This document shows positions 4,926-6,453 of a stretch of 6,453 nucleotides of DNA, in pieces. Positions within the stretch are counted from its first letter, which is position 1; each line of letters opens with the position of its first letter. The translations under genes and the position numbers were made by a program. Source of the stretch: Patescibacteria group bacterium. Lineage in GTDB: Bacteria > Patescibacteriota > Minisyncoccia > UBA6257. The stretch covers positions 1 through 6,453 of the forward strand of contig JAKJEG010000016.1 in NCBI GenBank assembly GCA_022705545.1, read 5' to 3'. Under the pieces are notes generated by a model. The model was not told where the DNA came from. It was given only the letters and a program-made list of their open reading frames with translations, and did not search any database.

Positions 4926-5387
4926 CTATATTCCCAAATCTATTTTATATCCTTCTTTTAAAGTAACGACTGCTTTTTTGTATCGACTGGGATTATTAAA
5001 CGTCCTCATCCACCTCTTTTTCTTTTTTCTTTCGTTTAAAATATTAATTTTATCAATCTTAACTTTATAATTTTTTTCAATGATATTTTTAATCTCAGTT
5101 TTATTGGCTTTTTGACTAACTTCAAAATAATACTTATTTAAAACCTGATCAGTCATTGCTTTTTCTGTCAAAATCGGCCTTTTTATTAACTTCACAAACT
5201 GGACATCAAAATTATTCCCTTTAGAAACTGCAGGGCGATTTTTACTCTTTGATTCCTTCTTCTCGTTTTTCAAATCTTCCTTACCCAATTTTTCTGCTTG
5301 TTCCGTTTCTTTCGTTTCTAATTGAGCCTCTTTGTTTTCTTTTGCTTCCTCCTTTTTTTGTTTTTTTAAAAAATCAAAAACAGCCAT
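4926..5387 (-). CDS. rplW: 50S ribosomal protein L23 with a long charged N-terminal extension
   Basis: L23 sits at the tunnel exit and is the main docking site for trigger factor and the signal recognition particle. The L23 fold occupies roughly residues 62-153: LIKRPILTEKA (67-77), then NKTEIKNIIEKNYKVKIDKIN, and the closing RYKKAVVTLKEGYKIDL. Glu75 aligns with E. coli Glu18, the trigger-factor and SRP contact. Before it lie about 58 extra residues: a hydrophobic-basic start MAVFDFLKKQKK, then a Lys/Glu/Gln-rich low-complexity stretch to about 50. The total is 153 residues against about 100. The ATG is the only upstream Met; in-frame TTG codons at Leu34 and Leu39 exist, but neither has a Shine-Dalgarno motif. 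Spacers are 20 nt to rplD and 40 nt to rplB. Stop TAG. Confidence 0.96.
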   Translation of the reverse strand: MAVFDFLKKQKKEEAKENKEAQLETKETEQAEKLGKEDLKNEKKESKSKNRPAVSKGNNFDVQFVKLIKRPILTEKAMTDQVLNKYYFEVSQKANKTEIKNIIEKNYKVKIDKINILNERKKKKRWMRTFNNPSRYKKAVVTLKEGYKIDLGI

Positions 5388-5407
5388 TTTGAAAATAAAA
5401 TTTTACC

Positions 5408-6070
5408 TTATTTTGATGTTTTTTTCAATTTTTCTTGAATAGTTAAAAATGAATCTTTGGAAAGTAATAAATATTTATTATTTAACAATTGTAAGAAATC
5501 TAAATTCTCAGTGGTTATTAAATCTAAATACGGTAAGTTTCTTAACCCTCTTTTCATTGCTTTTTCGGTTTCTGGTTTTAAAATCACCAAGGTGGAAGAA
5601 GTTTTTTTCTTTAAAGAAGGGATAATGTTTTTTAGCAGTTGATCCATAACTTTGGTCTTAATGTCTAAACCGTTAAAACTATCAATAATTTTAATTTCTT
5701 GATCTTCTATTTTTTTTGCTAAAATCATTCGTAAGGCCTTCTGTTTTGTTTTTTGATTAATTTTTTTCTTTAGAGATTCTTCTTTTCTTCTTGGACCAAA
5801 AGTAGCTCCTCCACCCCGCCATAAAGGAGAACGAATAGAGCCATGTCGTGCTCGACCAGTTCCTTTTTGTTTCCACGGTTTTTTACCACCACCAGCCACC
5901 TCAGAACGATCTTTGGAAAAAGCTATTCTTGGATATCTATTTGATAAATAAATTTTATAAACCTGATGCAAAAAATCAGGGTTAAATTCTTCCTGAAAAA
6001 CTTCCTCGCTTAAAGGAATTTTTTCTATCACTTCTCCTTTTTGATTGTAAACCTCAATATCTTTAACCAT
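5408..6070 (-). CDS. rplD: 50S ribosomal protein L4
   Basis: L4 is an early 23S rRNA binder whose extended loop forms, with L22, the tunnel constriction. The loop is well preserved at about 56-90: SEVAGGGKKPWKQKGTGRAR, then GSIRSPLWRGGGATFGPR. Lys69 corresponds to E. coli Lys63, a macrolide-resistance site, and is unchanged. The globular part has KTKQKALRMILAKKIED (107-123) and the IKIIDSF strand (126-132). It has 220 residues, normal for bacteria (about 200-210). Only 6 nt separate it from rplC, too few to hold a separate Shine-Dalgarno site outside rplC, so coupled translation is likely. In E. coli L4 also represses the S10 operon leader; no leader is visible here. Stop TAA. Confidence 0.97.
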   Translation of the reverse strand: MVKDIEVYNQKGEVIEKIPLSEEVFQEEFNPDFLHQVYKIYLSNRYPRIAFSKDRSEVAGGGKKPWKQKGTGRARHGSIRSPLWRGGGATFGPRRKEESLKKKINQKTKQKALRMILAKKIEDQEIKIIDSFNGLDIKTKVMDQLLKNIIPSLKKKTSSTLVILKPETEKAMKRGLRNLPYLDLITTENLDFLQLLNNKYLLLSKDSFLTIQEKLKKTSK

Positions 6071-6076
6071 AATAGT

Positions 6077-6453
6077 TTACTTGGCTTTTATTTCTAAAAC
6101 AGTTCCTCTTTTACCCGGAACAGCCCCTTTCACATAAAGCCAATTATTTTCTGGGTCAACTTTAACCACTTCTAAATTTTTAAGGGTTTTTCTTTCTCCT
6201 CCGGTCCGACCAGCCATTTTTTTCCCTTTTATTACTCGTTGAGGAGTAGTAGCGCCAATTGAGCCTGGAGCCCGCCATCGATCTTTCGTTCCGTGGGTTT
6301 TTGGGCTACCTTTAAAATGATGTCTTTTAACCACCCCTTGGAAACCTTTACCTCTCGTAATCCCTGAGACATCAATCAAATCACCTTTTTGGAAAATATC
6401 AACTTTAATTTCTTCTCCTTCTGAAAAAGATAATGCCTTGTTTTCATTTTGAT
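6077..6453 (-). CDS. rplC: 50S ribosomal protein L3, C-terminal part (start outside the window)
   Basis: The frame is open to the right edge and gives 124 codons of protein, about 60% of an L3 (about 205-210 residues); roughly 80 N-terminal residues lie beyond base 6453. Clear motifs are GFQGVVKRHHFKGSPKTHGTKD, split here as GFQGVVKRHHF and SPKTHGTKD, then RAPGSIGATTPQRV, KGKKMAGR and NLEVVKVDPENN. L3 reaches toward the peptidyl-transferase centre with this loop. The E. coli Gln150 methylated by PrmB falls at a Thr in GATTPQ, as in many bacteria. An in-frame TTG at 6379-6377 (…KGD-L-IDVSG) is an internal Leu, since the L3-like reading KVDIFQKGDL continues upstream of it. Stop TAA, 6 nt before rplD. 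Confidence 0.96.
   Translation of the reverse strand, partial: QNENKALSFSEGEEIKVDIFQKGDLIDVSGITRGKGFQGVVKRHHFKGSPKTHGTKDRWRAPGSIGATTPQRVIKGKKMAGRTGGERKTLKNLEVVKVDPENNWLYVKGAVPGKRGTVLEIKAK

Noticed and set aside
4867..5070. 67-codon plus-strand frame with a hydrophobic, membrane-like translation
   Set aside because: It is antisense to rplW and the rplB start. The Phe/Leu/Tyr richness comes from the complement of A-rich Lys codons; there is no Shine-Dalgarno sequence and no family resemblance.
5457..5642. 61-codon plus-strand frame
   Set aside because: It is an antisense shadow within rplD, with no recognisable pattern.
6377..6379. TTG as the start of a 100-residue rplC
   Set aside because: The frame continues upstream with L3-like sequence (EIKVDIFQKGD) to the window edge, so this Leu is internal and the real start is outside.
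6415..6420. AAGGAG (coding orientation) as a ribosome binding site
   Set aside because: It lies inside the rplC coding frame (…SEGEE…) more than 30 nt from any candidate start.
1..6453. Alternative genetic code (UGA as Gly or Trp) because no gene ends in TGA
   Set aside because: No frame contains an internal TGA, Trp and Gly use ordinary codons, and all proteins have normal ends with TAA/TAG. Absence of TGA among 14 stops fits AT bias with the standard bacterial code.

Overview
The window is a single co-directional block of ribosomal protein genes, all on the minus strand. It covers the distal part of the bacterial S10 operon running straight into the spc operon. In transcription order (right to left) the genes are rplC (3' part only), rplD, rplW, rplB, rpsS, rplV, rpsC, rplP, rpmC, rpsQ, rplN, rplX, rplE, rpsN and the first 18 codons of rpsH. 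This is the standard bacterial order with nothing inserted, missing or inverted. Long plus-strand open frames are antisense shadows of these genes.

The DNA is strongly AT-rich, with many Lys/Asn/Ile codons and short AT-only spacers of 1 to 43 nt. S14 is the short zinc-binding form and L24 carries a cysteine zinc ribbon. L23 has an unusually long Lys/Glu-rich N-terminal extension, and L5, L22 and S19 have extra C-terminal tails. I infer a low-GC bacterium, most likely of the Patescibacteria/CPR (Parcubacteria-like); this rests on family impression, not on a search. All 14 visible stops are TAA (12) or TAG (2), and no frame contains an internal TGA, so nothing suggests the UGA=Gly code of some CPR lineages.

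Layout: 6453-6077 L3 (open at the edge); 6070-5408 L4; 5387-4926 L23; 4885-4058 L2; 4038-3724 S19; 3706-3299 L22; 3286-2627 S3; 2610-2194 L16; 2173-1976 L29; 1955-1680 S17; 1636-1268 L14; 1230-913 L24; 911-309 L5; 282-97 S14; 56-1 S8 (open at the edge). The proteins assemble the polypeptide exit tunnel and its rim (L4, L22, L23, L24, L29), the peptidyl-transferase surroundings (L2, L3, L16), the subunit interface and central protuberance (L14, L5), and the 30S head and body (S19, S3, S14, S17, S8).

No gap exceeds 300 bases. No tRNA, rRNA, mobile element, CRISPR array or convincing terminator is visible, and I found no undescribed system. The points worth a second look are a 14-bp tandem repeat that encodes the L22 tail, the L23 extension, a Thr at the normally Arg position of L16 that is hydroxylated in E. 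coli, and the near-absence of Shine-Dalgarno sequences.
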